From Canna indica (lineage: Eukaryota; Streptophyta; Magnoliopsida; Zingiberales; Cannaceae), in contig CP136890.1 in the NCBI GenBank assembly GCA_034359265.1, forward strand, positions 98,853,501 to 98,917,500: DNA of 64,000 nt. Reading direction: 5' to 3'. The stretch's first letter is position 1. Every line of letters starts with the position of its first letter. This document shows, piece by piece, positions 12,428 through 23,338 of the stretch. Below the pieces are notes generated by a model. The model was not told where the DNA came from. It was given only the letters and a program-made list of their open reading frames with translations, and ran no database searches. A program made the position numbers and the translations under genes.

Positions 12428-13759
12428 TCAGCGGCGATGCGCCCAAAGTTGATTAGCGATACCCTCACGAATACCATGCATTACATTTTGGCTAGAAGAA
12501 GGTTCACCTATTGATGATGTAGGTTCATTATCATCGTCAATAATAACTTCTTCATTGTTCCAAATTTCTACTAATTCATCAAAAATTTTATATTTAATAA
12601 TAAAGTTGTGAATTGCACAATAAGCCTATACAATACTTCCTTGTCTTGAAATCCCGTAGTTCGGCATCATCTTTAGGATCGGAAAACGTGCTTTTAAGAG
12701 TCCAAAGCATCGTTCGATAACATTCCAACAAGATGAATGTCGTTGGTTGAACAATTCTCTTTTAGACGTTGGGCCTCGACTACGATAATCTGACCGATGA
12801 TATCTTTCACCTCGATAAGGTGCCAAAAATCCAGGTACGTTAGGATATCCGGCATCGACCAAATAATATTCATCTATCAATACAATGTATAAAATGCATT
12901 AGTAATAAAACCAATACAAGAATGTGATTATGGTTCATGAATTTTACCTCCGATTGACATCGGAAAATCCGTGTTAGGAGAGTATATTGTATGTGCAAAA
13001 ATCCGCGAGTCATTTGCGGTTCCCTCCCAACCCGCCTTCACATATGTGAACTGCATGTTATGGGCGCAGGCCGCCATCACATTTTGTGTTGTTGTTCCCT
13101 TATGGCCACGATATAAAGATGATTTGTTGGCGGGAACGAAAGCGGAGACATGAGTCCCATCAATTGCCCCTATGCAATTCTACAAAACCATGCTTCGATT
13201 AGTAAGATCCCTTAAGGCTAAAATAATGTGCCTAAATGTTGTACATTACCTTAAAATATGGAAACCACCGCGGATTTCCATGAATCTCCGGTTGAATTGT
13301 TCACGGTTCAAGAGGTTGTATAAGTTCGGTTCCCAACCTTAGAACCGCTTTAAGTACATACGTGAACCATTTGTGACATGTTTGAGTTGAGTGTTGGTAT
13401 CGCTCCGTAACTACTCGAACTCGTTCATTGTGACAAATTGTATACATGAACATAGCGACAGCTTCTTCCACATAAATATTTTTATCCTCTAAGCCTAATC
13501 TCCTAAGTTCACCACATAATCTTAGGAAGAGAGATGGCTCTATACGAAGATTTTCGTAGCATCTAATTGGACTATGTATCAACTCTTGGACGTAGTCAGC
13601 ACCTCTTAACATTGAAGTGCGTACTGCTCTTCGTGGAGGAGCATTTAGTTGGTTGTCTAATGATTCCATTATATCCAACATTATTACTAATATAATATCA
13701 TCACAATATTGCTCTTCATCACTATATGATTCATGTGATGTATTTGGTGGATGATTCAT
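12428..13759 (-). pseudogene. PIF/Harbinger DDE transposase, three exons, two nonsense codons
   Basis: Exon 1 runs 13759 to 13250, exon 2 13179 to 12948, exon 3 12873 to 12428, with introns of 70 and 74 bp that have GT/AG ends and matching phase. All three catalytic acidic residues are visible: Asp in CIGAIDGTHV, Asp in WEGTANDSRIF and Glu in NVIERCFGLLKARFPI (DDE_Tnp_4 fold). Two in-frame stops interrupt it: TGA at 13301-13303, just before the segment ending HGNPRWFPYFK, and TAG at 12626-12628, just before AYCAIHNFI, where the family continues. Otherwise the frame is intact to its natural stop at 12428-12430, so decay is recent. Enzymes of this family cut and insert at TTA/TAA with help from the Myb-like partner. 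Confidence 0.9.
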
Positions 13760-13990
13760 TCTACGACAACATAGAGAAAGAAATCATCACACAAATATGC
13801 AATTCATCTTAAACTTAAATAAGCAAATATTCTTTTATTCTAAACCGAAATAAGTATCCGAAACAAATAAAGTAACAACACTGAAAAAATATCCGAAATA
13901 AATAAAGTAACAAGACGTATGCAAAGGTGCACATACAAGGGTGCACAAAGTGTTTAGTTCAAATTACACAAATGACAGTCCACTCACTCA

Positions 13991-14956
13991 CTACAAAATT
14001 TCCAAGAAGTTCTTTAGTTTGTTATCTTGCAACGTCATAATAAGTATCCGAGATTCCGCATTAGCAAGCATGAAATGACAAGTCTTTGCATGAGTTTCTG
14101 TAGATAGCCCCTGCAAATTACTAATGCGCTCAACGTAATTTGCTAGGCTATATGGATCTGCGGGTGGGGGTGTAGTACACACTGATGTTGCCTCACTTCG
14201 AACACGACGAGCTGCAAAGTGTTCACTAATGAGTTCATACATCTTTTGCCTCTCTTGTTCTAGAGATGTTCTCGCTGATGATTTATCTCGTTTCTTACTG
14301 TGGCTACGGCTTGAAGAAACAAATGGACGTCGAGGGATTTCATGGTCGTTATCCCCCGTGTCCTCTTCCACAATAGGCTCCTTACCGCGTTCATTATGCC
14401 CCAATAATTCCTCATCTAACTGACGCTCTTCAGATGAATTCAAAGACACCTGTGTAGATGACCGGGCCATCCCATCAGTTGCCGATTGATTTTGGAAAAT
14501 TAATTCCAACAATGTGTAGTTGGCAGGTGGCCCATTCTTAAACTGTTTGAAACACTTTTTTTTTCCTTCTCTCTGCACACGAAATAAACTCTATTAAAAT
14601 GCTACCCAACATACAACCTTACTCTATTACGAAAATCCTTACCGTGCTATTCCACACCGTTTCGTCAGCCTCAATCCTCCCTGTGTCGGGATTCCAGGTG
14701 ACCCCGGTGTGATTAATAACTCTTGGAAGTCTTTAAACATACGATGAAGGCGATTTTTCTTTCCCTTACACTGATCGACCCCGTATCTACTGCCACATTT
14801 TTCTAGAAGCCTATTGCTAATTTCTTCCCATACAGGCTTGTCAAAATTCAAAGTACTTAGTTCTGTTTGTTTATTATGCAATATAAACAAAAAATCCTCC
14901 GTAGCATTTTTGGACCAGTTTTTCGACTTCTCCCTCGGATTACGATGGAGACCCAT
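13991..14956 (-). pseudogene. Harbinger ORF1, Myb/SANT-like DNA-binding protein, one frameshift
   Basis: Exon 1 runs 14956 to 14643 and exon 2 14572 to 13991, with a 70-bp GT/AG intron between. The N-terminus reads NWSKNATEDFLFILHNKQTE and has VWEEISNRL and QCKGKKNRLHRMFKDFQELL, the trihelix-like Myb/SANT fold of plant PIF ORF1 proteins. The family then expects TWNPDTGRIEADETVWNST, which is present but in another frame: a single base appears lost near 14712-14718. Exon 2 starts REGKKKCFKQFKNGPPANY, in phase with the restored frame, and ends in an acidic/Ser-rich linker and a helical tail. The protein normally binds subterminal motifs and recruits the transposase. Confidence 0.82.
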
Positions 14957-15149
14957 ATATAATTATATCTATTAAAAAATAACATGAATTATAATACAAG
15001 CAACAGTCAATAGAAAAATAACAGTCAACAACTTGCATGAATATTAAACATTCATGAATTATAACATGAATTATAATACAAGCAATATGAATATATACAC
15101 ATGCAAATAAAATTAATTCTCATTTTACCCTCGACCAAGCATGAACATG

Positions 15150-16375
15150 ACTGATATTATTATATGAAGCAACATGAAGCATGAATAAGAATAAGACTAA
15201 TAATACAAGCAACTTGAAGCATGAAGCATGAACAAGATTGAACAGACTGAAATAAGCAGCATGAAGCATGAACAAGACTGAACAGACTAAAACAAGCAAC
15301 ATGACTGAACATGACTAAAGCAAGCAGCATTTTGGCTAGAACAAGACTGAACAAAAGTAATAATCAGCATGAAGCATTAACATGACTAAAAGAAGCAGCA
15401 TGAAACATGAACAAGACTGAACAGACTGAGCAACATGAAGCATGAACAAGACTGAACAGACTGTGCAACATGAAGCATGAACATGACTAATACAACCAGC
15501 ATGAAGCATGAACAGAAACTGAACAGACTGAGCCAAGACTGAACATTATAATACAAACAACATGAATATATACACATGAACTGAAACTATTATATGAAGC
15601 AGCATGAAACATGAATAAGAACAAGACTAATAATACAAGCAACTTGAAGCATGAAGCATGAACAAGATTGAACAAACTAAAACAAGCAACATGAATATTA
15701 TATAAGCAACATGACTGAACATGACTAAAACAAGCAGCATTTTGGCTAGAACAAGACTGAACAGAAGTAATAATCAGCATGAAGCATTAACATGACTAAA
15801 AGAGGCAGCATGAAGCATTAACAAGACTGAACAGACTGACCACCATGAAGCATGAACAAGACTGAACAGACTATGCAACATGAAGCATGAACATGACTAA
15901 TACAACTAGCATGAAGCATGAACAGAAACTGAACAGACTGAGCCAAGACTAAACATTATAATACAAGCAACATGAATATATACACATGAACTGAAACTAT
16001 TATATGAAGCAGCATGAAACATGAATAAGAACAAGACTAATAATACAAGCAGCTTGAAGCATGAAGCATGAACAAGACTGAACAGACTGAAACAAGCAGC
16101 ATGAAGCATGAACAAGACTGAACAGACCAAAACAAGCAACATGAATATAATACAAGCAACATGACTGAACATGACTAAAACAAGCAGCATTTTGGCATGA
16201 ACAAGACTGAACATGAAGCATGAACATGACTAATACAACCAACATGAAGCATGAACAAAAACTGAACAGACTGAGCCAAGACTGAACATTATAATACAAG
16301 CAACATGAATATATACACATGAACTGAAACTATTATATGAAGCAGCATAAAGCATATATGAAGCATGAACAATAA
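15150..16375. repeat. Higher-order minisatellite inside the Harbinger element
   Basis: About 1.2 kb built from a degenerate short unit, gaagcatgaacaagactgaa with variants (cagactgaaacaagcagc). A longer module starting cattataatacaa, then atgaatatatacacatgaac, recurs at about 15547, 15955 and 16288, so short units are arranged in higher-order copies of roughly 410 and 330 bp. On the minus strand it keeps several frames open (Cys/Ser/Phe/Leu-rich, low complexity), but these are repeat artefacts. It lies upstream of ORF1. Confidence 0.9.
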
Positions 16376-16779
16376 CTAATATGTGATTCTGACTTTTCTA
16401 CATCTATCATTATTGCTGACAAGCTATCGAAAGTATGTACATCAATCACTTTTAGCATTTGAATTATCTCTAGCCAGTCTTCTTATTAAAACAAACTAAA
16501 AATTTGTTTAACCAAATCTAAAAAATAATAAAAATGCAATCTTTTTCACAAAAACCTTACTCCAATTCAACCAATCATTTTCACAGTCAATTTTAATATA
16601 AAATATAGCATAACCAAGAAATGTATATAAGTTCCTTCTGTCAAAACGTGAAATCATTTTCACAGTCAATTATAAGTTCCTTCTGTCGTACTCAAGAACT
16701 CGGAAGAACAAGCAAATACAAAGTGTCTGTAAACTATATTCACACTCAAGAACTCGGAAGAATAAGCAAATACAAACCC

Positions 16780-17340
16780 TAGGTCGAACAAACCCTAGAT
16801 CAAAACCCAAGGTAGTACCACAGGAAAACAAGCAAATACAAATAAACCCTAGCATCAAAACCCGAACATCACATCTCGGAAGAACATCAAAACCAGCTCG
16901 AACAAACCCTAGGACAAAACCCTAGATTAAAACCCGAACATCACAACCATAGATCGGGGAAACAATACCGGCAACATCACAACCATAGATCGGGGAAACA
17001 ATACAACATAGATTGGAAAAATAGTATCAAATATTATAAAACATCGAAAAAATAGCATCAAAGAATATCAAAGACCGGCAACGATCAATGTGAAAACCCT
17101 ATATCGGGTAGACAATAAAAAATAAAGACAAAAATTCAAAACCCCAAATCAAACTTCAAAATCCTAGATCTAACATCAAAACCCTAGATCTGAAAATCAA
17201 AACCCTAGATCAGGTTATCATTAAAACCGTAGAGCTGAAAACCGAAAACCCTAGATCGGGTAATATTACAACCCTAGATCGGGTAACATGACAACCATAG
17301 ATCAAAAAAGATTGATTGAATGTGGAAACCCTAGATGAAA
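16780..17340. promoter_or_regulatory. Telo-box-rich segment (many AAACCCTA motifs)
   Basis: AAACCCTA, or near variants, occurs about ten times in 560 bases, often as aaaccctagatc. This is the telo-box, a cis-element common near transcription starts of plant housekeeping and ribosomal-protein genes and bound by TRB/AtPur-alpha-type proteins. The spacing is irregular, so this is not a telomere tract. It lies upstream of the minus-strand Harbinger genes. A regulatory role is inference. Confidence 0.5.
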
Positions 17341-17819
17341 TCACGAACCTGAAGGTAAGGAAAGCAAGAAACCGGCGATGTTGTAGCCGAAGGTGAAGAA
17401 AGCAAGAGGTCGGGGATCGATTTGGACCGGCAACGATCAATTTCAACAAACGGCGATAAGTTTTCGCCTGTCGCCAGCAGCAGCCGAAGAAGGGTGTCGA
17501 GGGGTCGAGGGGTGGAGTGGGTGAGCCCTAACGAGCGAAACATCTGGTTTTGTTCGTGTTTTCGGGTGAAACGGGCGAAACGAGTGGATATTACAAGTAT
17601 GCCACCGCTCGATTTCACAAGTTTCGTGAAAACAAGGAAAACATGTCCAAGTCGTTTTCCCGATCCAGTATATTTGCGTGTTTCGCGAAAATGAATTTTT
17701 GCGAAACCGAAAAATGAAAACAACCTTGTTTCGGTCAACAAACAAGATTTCAAACCGTTTTCGTTTTCGATCGAAAATGAAAACCCAAAACAGGCCCTAA
17801 CAAACAGGCCCTTAACTTT

Positions 17820-17945
17820 TACATATAGAGCTTGTTTGGAATCAATTCCAATAACAAAAAAAAAATGAATTTTATTTATAATGAATTCATATTCCAATTC
17901 TTGTGTTTGAAGAAATTACAATGAAATTTCATATCTTATGTTGGT
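17820..17945. repeat. Possible Tourist-like MITE fragment
   Basis: Just outside the Harbinger end, gagcttgtttggaatcaatt resembles a Tourist terminus and is followed by AT-rich gaattcatattccaattctt, partly its inverse. Only one end is convincing. Confidence 0.3.
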
Positions 17946-18394
17946 TTGCAAAATGACAAATTCAAGTGCCAACCCCATATGCAATCCATCATCATCTTCC
18001 CAGGCATGTAGTACAATGCATTGAAGTTGTTCAACATCACTTCGATTTTTTCTCTTTCCTGTATTTGCAGTTCTGATCTGTAGGTCCAATTTTTCTGGTG
18101 ATCATGTCATATAATCATATTAACATCAGGTTATTGTAATTGTTGCAGAAATCTCTTCTTCTAGAAGAGTTGTTCAAATTGCTGACTTCGACTTTAACGG
18201 AGGCTGGTGGTCAGCCATCAGCAAGGGAGTGTGCATCTAGTCAGAATGAGGAAAATGTTTTGACCTTGTATGTACCTGATAAAACAATGTTATTGAAGGC
18301 ACTGAATTCTTTGTATGATGTCTATAAAAGCAGCAATCATCATACAATTGCTCAGAGATTTGAGAAATTAGCAAACATGGAGCCAAAATCTTAG

Positions 18395-19742
18395 TCATTC
18401 TGTTAAGTACCTCAGAACGCTGTTATCATATGATGCTGGATGCTTCGCTCACCAAGAGCAGTAATTTACAGAAACAGTTGCTTGCTTATGCTCCCTAATT
18501 AGATAAAGATTTCAAGCTCGGGTACTTGATATCATCACACCCAGCAACTGGCTTTGTACTAAGTTGTATCTAGCATCATGTACAAAACCTTGTACTGCAG
18601 GAATGATTGGTCCGATATTTGTATTTATAAAATGTGGTAACCGGCTGCCGGCTGGTGTGGTATTTGTATATGAAGGACTGGAGTAAACTACTGGCATTCT
18701 CAAAAAGTGTCATCCTTGATGTTTATTCCACCATTATGCACTTTGCTTCAGAAATTGCAGGCCGGTGCTGCTTCGATGACACAGCTCAGAAAGAAGACAC
18801 CTCATCTTGTTCGTGCTTCAAAAGAATCTAAACACTGCAGCTGCGGAGGACACTGCGACTCCTATTTAATATTCTGGAATTATATATATATATATACTTT
18901 CATATTTAAAAGTGAAACTATCATGAATGTAATAGTTCATTCTGATTACTTTCTCGGGCATACAGGAAATATACGTAATGTTTGGCATGTTTTGTGCACT
19001 CATAATGATCAATGCCTTGTATTAAATGATTTCCCTTCTAGAGTTAGGATAATAAGAATACATGTTAACTGAAATAATTCAATACAACTATGGAACCAAT
19101 TTAATTGCTATTAGGTGAAATCTTCTACAATTTACAGATGATTTCATGCCTTGATCCTGCAAGCATGTATGGTGCATCGATGCTCCACTGGATTCGTCAT
19201 TTTATGCAAAAGTGTTTACTTTGAGCTCAACTTGACAAATTAGATCGTATACAACCCAATAAGCTCCTCGCATCACAATCTTGGACAAACTCAACAACTA
19301 TTCTATATATTTTTCGTGTACATCCTCAATCCACTCGTCTCCTGTCCGAGAAAATGGTTGGTTACGAAATATGAAGCCGCAGGCCGGCAGTCTGTTGAAC
19401 CGGCGGCCCGATCAAGACGTTCAGCCACAGAGATAATAATAAAGAGGAACTGAATTCCACCAGCTGCCTATTTTTCCTGCTCTCTCCGGCCGCCATTGTT
19501 TTCGTCCGTTTATCTTTTTGTCTCCTTTTCTTTTCCTCTTTAATCTTCTCTCGTAGTCTGATCGAGTAGTTGGCCACTTACGATTTGCTTTCCATTTCGC
19601 TTTCGCCTCTTGCTTTAATCGTCCGCTAGTCTTCGGTATCAATCAATCTGATCCCGATTACCCTTTACCTCTACTGAATCTTTCCGAATTTCCAATCCAA
19701 GTCAGTGATGTGCGCCCGTTCTCTCCTGGCGGCGACGGCTAG
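18395..19742. other. Intergenic: HEATR6-like 3' flank and BORCS8-like 5' flank
   Basis: 18395-19080 is probably 3' UTR or downstream DNA with no recognised coding exon. A TATATAT at 19304-19310 is the best TATA candidate for the next gene, leaving a GC/CT-rich leader of about 400 bases to the ATG at 19743. Confidence 0.4.
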
Positions 19743-22711
19743 ATGCATCATGGATCCTCCACGATCGATGCCTTCTTCTTGAATGGTATCCTCCTTCCCC
19801 CTGGTTGCCCCCCTTCGCGCTTCTTCTTCTTCCTTCTTTCTCTGCCTCATCTCACATGAGATATTTTCTGATTCCCGATTTATTCATCTTTGGTGTTTTT
19901 TTTCCTTTTGGGGAGAGAAGTGAAGGAAGGAGTTGATGAGATGATCAAGTTCTTGGCTAACGAGCCCTCCGTGGGGCTCTTCTTCGTCCAGCAGCACGCC
20001 CAAACTTCCACGCCCTACCTTCTCGACGTCAATGTAGGTTTATCTGTTTGTCTCCACCAGTTTTGCCCAAACTCTAATCGGAATTTTTCTAGTTTTTCTT
20101 TTGTTTTTGTAGATCTACCTTAATCGAATAAATCAACTAGAACACAACTTTGTTGATTTTTGTGCGTTTTTTTTTTTTCATAAGTATTGCTTGCTATTTT
20201 TCTGCCTAGATTTATTATATTAATTGTTTTTTGTATATGGAGTAGGAGTCATAAAAAAAAACTTGATGTTTTCTTTTGACAGAAATTGTAGGATATCGAG
20301 TAGTGGCATATATAAGTTTTCTACTTTTGCTGTCCTCGTTCTTGTTTCTCAATTTAACACATGGTGCATTATAGTTGGTATCTGAAATTTGAGAACGATG
20401 TGCTTGAAGCTATGCAAATTAATTGACCTTTCCTTGCTAAAGTGATTGGGCACTAAAAAATGTACAATTGTGCTGTTAAATATCATTGCAAGCAGAAAAC
20501 CTATACTGTATAACAAGTTCAAGAAACATGCTAGATGCTTCTATATAAATCATTTTGTTGGTTTCATGGCTTGTCAATTTTGCCAAAGCTATCAAATGTG
20601 TTGAACAATCCTTCATAAACAAGTATGGTCTAATAGACAAACCCAACTTATTCCCTGAAAACCCTGCTGCAAAACACCCTACTTCATAATATTAAGAGGT
20701 GAGATAAAGCTAAAAAATACTACATTTCTCCAACAATAATCATTTGATACAGGGTAAATAGCTAAATGTAAGAAATTGGAAATGTGGGGTTCTGATTCTA
20801 GGTGTTTTGACAGGCTCCCTGGTGAACTAATAGTAAAATCTATGCCAATAATGCTTCAATCTTCCTTCTGAATTTCACACTTATTTTTTTTCTTTTTATG
20901 TTATTACTCCAATAAATTAAAAGCGTGTTTTTTGTGTGTTATTATGTTAATGGATTCTTATTAATGTGAATTTCTTGCCTATATAAATATCCTTAGATCT
21001 AGATACTGAAAAAAAAAGATATTGAATATGACTTGCTTATTTAGGACAAGTTTGGCACAAAGATTCATGAAGTAACCTTGCACACAGAAGACATAGAGGA
21101 TTCTATCTGTTCGGTGAGGTCAATGAGAGAATATGGCATTCCTATTGCTGAGGAGATGATTAAGGACATCAATAAATCTATACTTATCATGTCAACATCC
21201 CAACCTAAGAGAGGGTATGATTCTATAATTATCTTTTCACATTAGCAATATTATTTTTTTTCTTTTTCAACTTGCTTTTTTTCTTATGGTTACGTGTATA
21301 GGTGCTTGTATCTGTTGTTGTGCAAAAGGTTAATGAAACTTGCTAACTGTCCTATTACCTTGTGACTGCATCATTTGCTTTGTGCTGATAGTGCAATCCC
21401 TGTCTGATCTTATGTGATGCCATCTTATGTTTTAAACAATTGTAATAACACTTCTGTAATGATTTTTTTTGTCCTTTTTACTGAGCCATCAATCAGCAAA
21501 TTTTTAAAAAATGTGATGATCCTTATATAGACTGGGATAGCTACTTAGTGGTGTATCAGTGTATGGTTGTCTTGCAGAGCTGTGAATGCATGCACTTCCC
21601 CCTCTGAATCTTAGGATAAAGCTCAAAATTTTTTAGATTTTCTTGAGTCCTCTGTTGCCATGGATTAAGTTAGATTTATTCTTTAAGGTGTTTAGATTGA
21701 GCCTATTATCAATCCTATTGCCTGGGGGCAGGGACCGAATCAGGATTTAGCAGCTATATTTGATTAGTTGCTAAAGCAGATTCCAAACTAGACACTTGGG
21801 TCAACATTGTGATGATTAACACCAACAGAAACTAATTCCTATTCTTTTTATTTCTCTTGTGTAATCAGTTTGAATTTTAGACATGTTTACATCATCAAAG
21901 GTCTACAAACAAAATTGATCATTTTGGTTTACTGATTAACACCTACCTATGGGATTTTAAAGCTTTTAGCAAAGAATCATTTAGCTACATGGACCTCAGT
22001 CATCATGTTGGTTTATGGACATTATGAATGCTGGATAGCATTTTTTTGCCTTTTTGGGTATTGCAATTTCCTTTCTTCTTCTTCCCATAACCGTCCACTG
22101 CTATCCATGGACAAATTATTAAACTATTGCACCCGCACTTTGGAGTTGCTTTCCTAAAGTTGTAAAATGTTGATTTAAAAGTAGTGTTAAAATCAGGAAA
22201 GAACTTATTTAATTGCTCATCCTCTGATGATTTTTGTCGGTGCAGATTAATTTGCAATCCAAGTTTAGGGTGTTCAGATAAGCAATCAAGCTTGCAGGAA
22301 TCTTCCACCTCCAGCAGTGGCAGTGTGGGAAGCAATCGCAGTTATCTATCATCTGTTTTCAACTCGGCAAAACTGAAGGCAGCTGGACTCAGATGGTCGC
22401 AGTCAGATGTAATGGCAAAAGGCCTCAAGAGTGATCATTTGTCATCTGCAACACCATTACCGGTAACTGGATATCCTACTCCTACTGTCACGGATACAGG
22501 AACTGATGGATTGCCTTTGCCTACCCGACCTTTGGATGATGATCAACTTGAAAAAACAGTTATCCCAGTTGAAAGTTTGTACACTCATGACTTGTCATCC
22601 GTGTTACAAGACTATGATAAATTCAAAGCCGAACGAGAGGCCAAATATAAAGAGTGGCTTCGAGATCCCAAGAACAGTAGCAAGAATGACGAAAGCCTTG
22701 AGCTTTCTTGA
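19743..22711 (+). CDS. BORCS8-like (MEF2BNB-like) protein, four exons, complete
   Basis: Exons 19743-19785, 19918-20033, 21045-21214 and 22246-22711 have consistent phases and encode 264 residues. The protein starts MHHGSSTIDAFFLNEVKEG, then has the conserved core MIKFLANEPSVGLFFVQQH and a helix ending MIKDINKSILIMSTSQPKRG. Animal BORCS8 has the same L-ANEPSV-L---Q-H start and subsequent helices; it is a subunit of BORC, which couples lysosomes to kinesin through Arl8. The plant form adds a C-terminal half rich in Ser/Pro (SSTSSSGSVGSNRSYLSSVF), ending in a charged helix (DKFKAEREAKYKEWLRD). The first exon places the start; the next ATG is deep in the conserved core. It probably acts on vacuolar or endosomal membranes; the plant function is inference. 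Confidence 0.8.
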
Positions 22712-23338
22712 AGAAGACCGGCTGGAATGACCGGCGGTCGAAGATCACATAGAAATTGGCAAATTGTGGGAGATATAGTTAAACTCGGAGGATTAGAATT
22801 AAAAATTTTGCTTGTCCCCATTTACGTTGAAAAAAGAACGATATGTGGTAGCCGAAAGGTCAAATTACTGCAAATCAGCCGGCTGAAGTATAGCCCCCAA
22901 GAAATTAAAATGGTGCAAAAGGTCCAAACTTTCTTAATTCTTATGATTACCTACAGTGACCAAAATCAGAGTTGGGGCATAAAGAAAACATTGTTACAGT
23001 AACCTCTATGTGAGTTTACCACACTCCAAAAATGTGAAAAAGAGCAAAATAAAAAATAAAACAGGTCATGAGAGGCTGGACTTCGAATTTATCACAAATC
23101 TTTATTATACGGGAGAACTAGTCCAAAAAATAGACAGGTGTGAAAGAGTGCAAAATTTTGTGAATACTTGGAGAAACAAAGCAATTTCAGAATCTAGCTC
23201 TCAGCCTCTCATGAATATCAATACACCTTTGCTAGAGGCAAAACTTCGATTGGAACATGCGTACAACAAAATTATAATATTTTTGTATACTAGACCACTG
23301 ATCCACTCATATCAGTGGAACTGTGGAAGGATCTTGCA
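22712..23338. other. Convergent 3' intergenic region
   Basis: It separates the plus-strand BORCS8-like gene and the minus-strand ER-body-like gene, which are transcribed toward each other with about 630 bases between stops. It is AT-rich with no recognised gene and presumably holds both 3' UTRs. Confidence 0.6.

Larger units (their letters stand above)
10420..17811 (-). mobile_element. PIF/Harbinger DNA transposon, full length, 7.4 kb
   Basis: Termini are GGGCGCGTTTATTTACG on the left and the inverse of GGGCCTGTTTGTTAG on the right, flanked by TTA at 10417-10419 and 17812-17814. A TTA/TAA duplication is diagnostic for PIF/Harbinger. Subterminal regions (10430-10640 and 17640-17790) share inverted motifs such as tttcgcgaaa and gttttcg. 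Inside, on the minus strand, are the two standard genes: a Myb/SANT-like ORF1 (13991-14956) and a DDE transposase (12428-13759). Between ORF1 and the right end lie a 1.2 kb minisatellite and a telo-box-rich stretch. The element sits in the last intron of the HEATR6-like gene, antisense to it. Both genes carry lesions, so this copy is probably not autonomous now. Confidence 0.93.
4963..18394 (+). pseudogene. HEATR6-like ARM/HEAT-repeat protein gene, 5'-truncated, transposon in last intron
   Basis: Exons read by frame and splice consensus: 4963-5058, 5155-5249, 5355-5418, one starting at 5541, one ending at 5817, then 8151-8233, 8333-8423, 8634-8707, 8971-9077, 9182-9307, 9393-9470 and 18149-18394 (stop). 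Peptides include VPSVRSAACRAIGVLTCFSE, VRITASWVIANICDALRHR, NAMRALGNLSRFIRLSQYEA, VQWNVCHALSNLFMN and NFKIRIHAAVALAVP, matching the C-terminal helical-repeat half of HEATR6, a conserved protein of unclear function. Phases agree from exon to exon except in 9182-9307, where one extra base (near 9283) breaks the frame; removing it restores phase 0 into 9393. The exon ending at 5817 is also disturbed by a repeated 7-mer (ttgaaac). The N-terminal half is missing from the window. The last intron is 8.7 kb because it holds the Harbinger element. Probably a decaying copy, though a sequencing error at 9283 is possible. Confidence 0.75.

Noticed and set aside
15120..16320. Several overlapping minus-strand frames rich in Cys, Ser, Phe and Leu that look like small membrane proteins.
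   Set aside because: They are translations of the minisatellite in more than one frame; no start context or conservation, and the same phrases recur with the repeat period.
15150..16375. CRISPR-like regular repeats.
   Set aside because: Plant nuclear DNA; units are degenerate, contiguous and without unique spacers.
16780..17340. Interstitial telomere tract.
   Set aside because: AAACCCT units are separated by variable sequence and usually followed by AGATC; no tandem heptamers.
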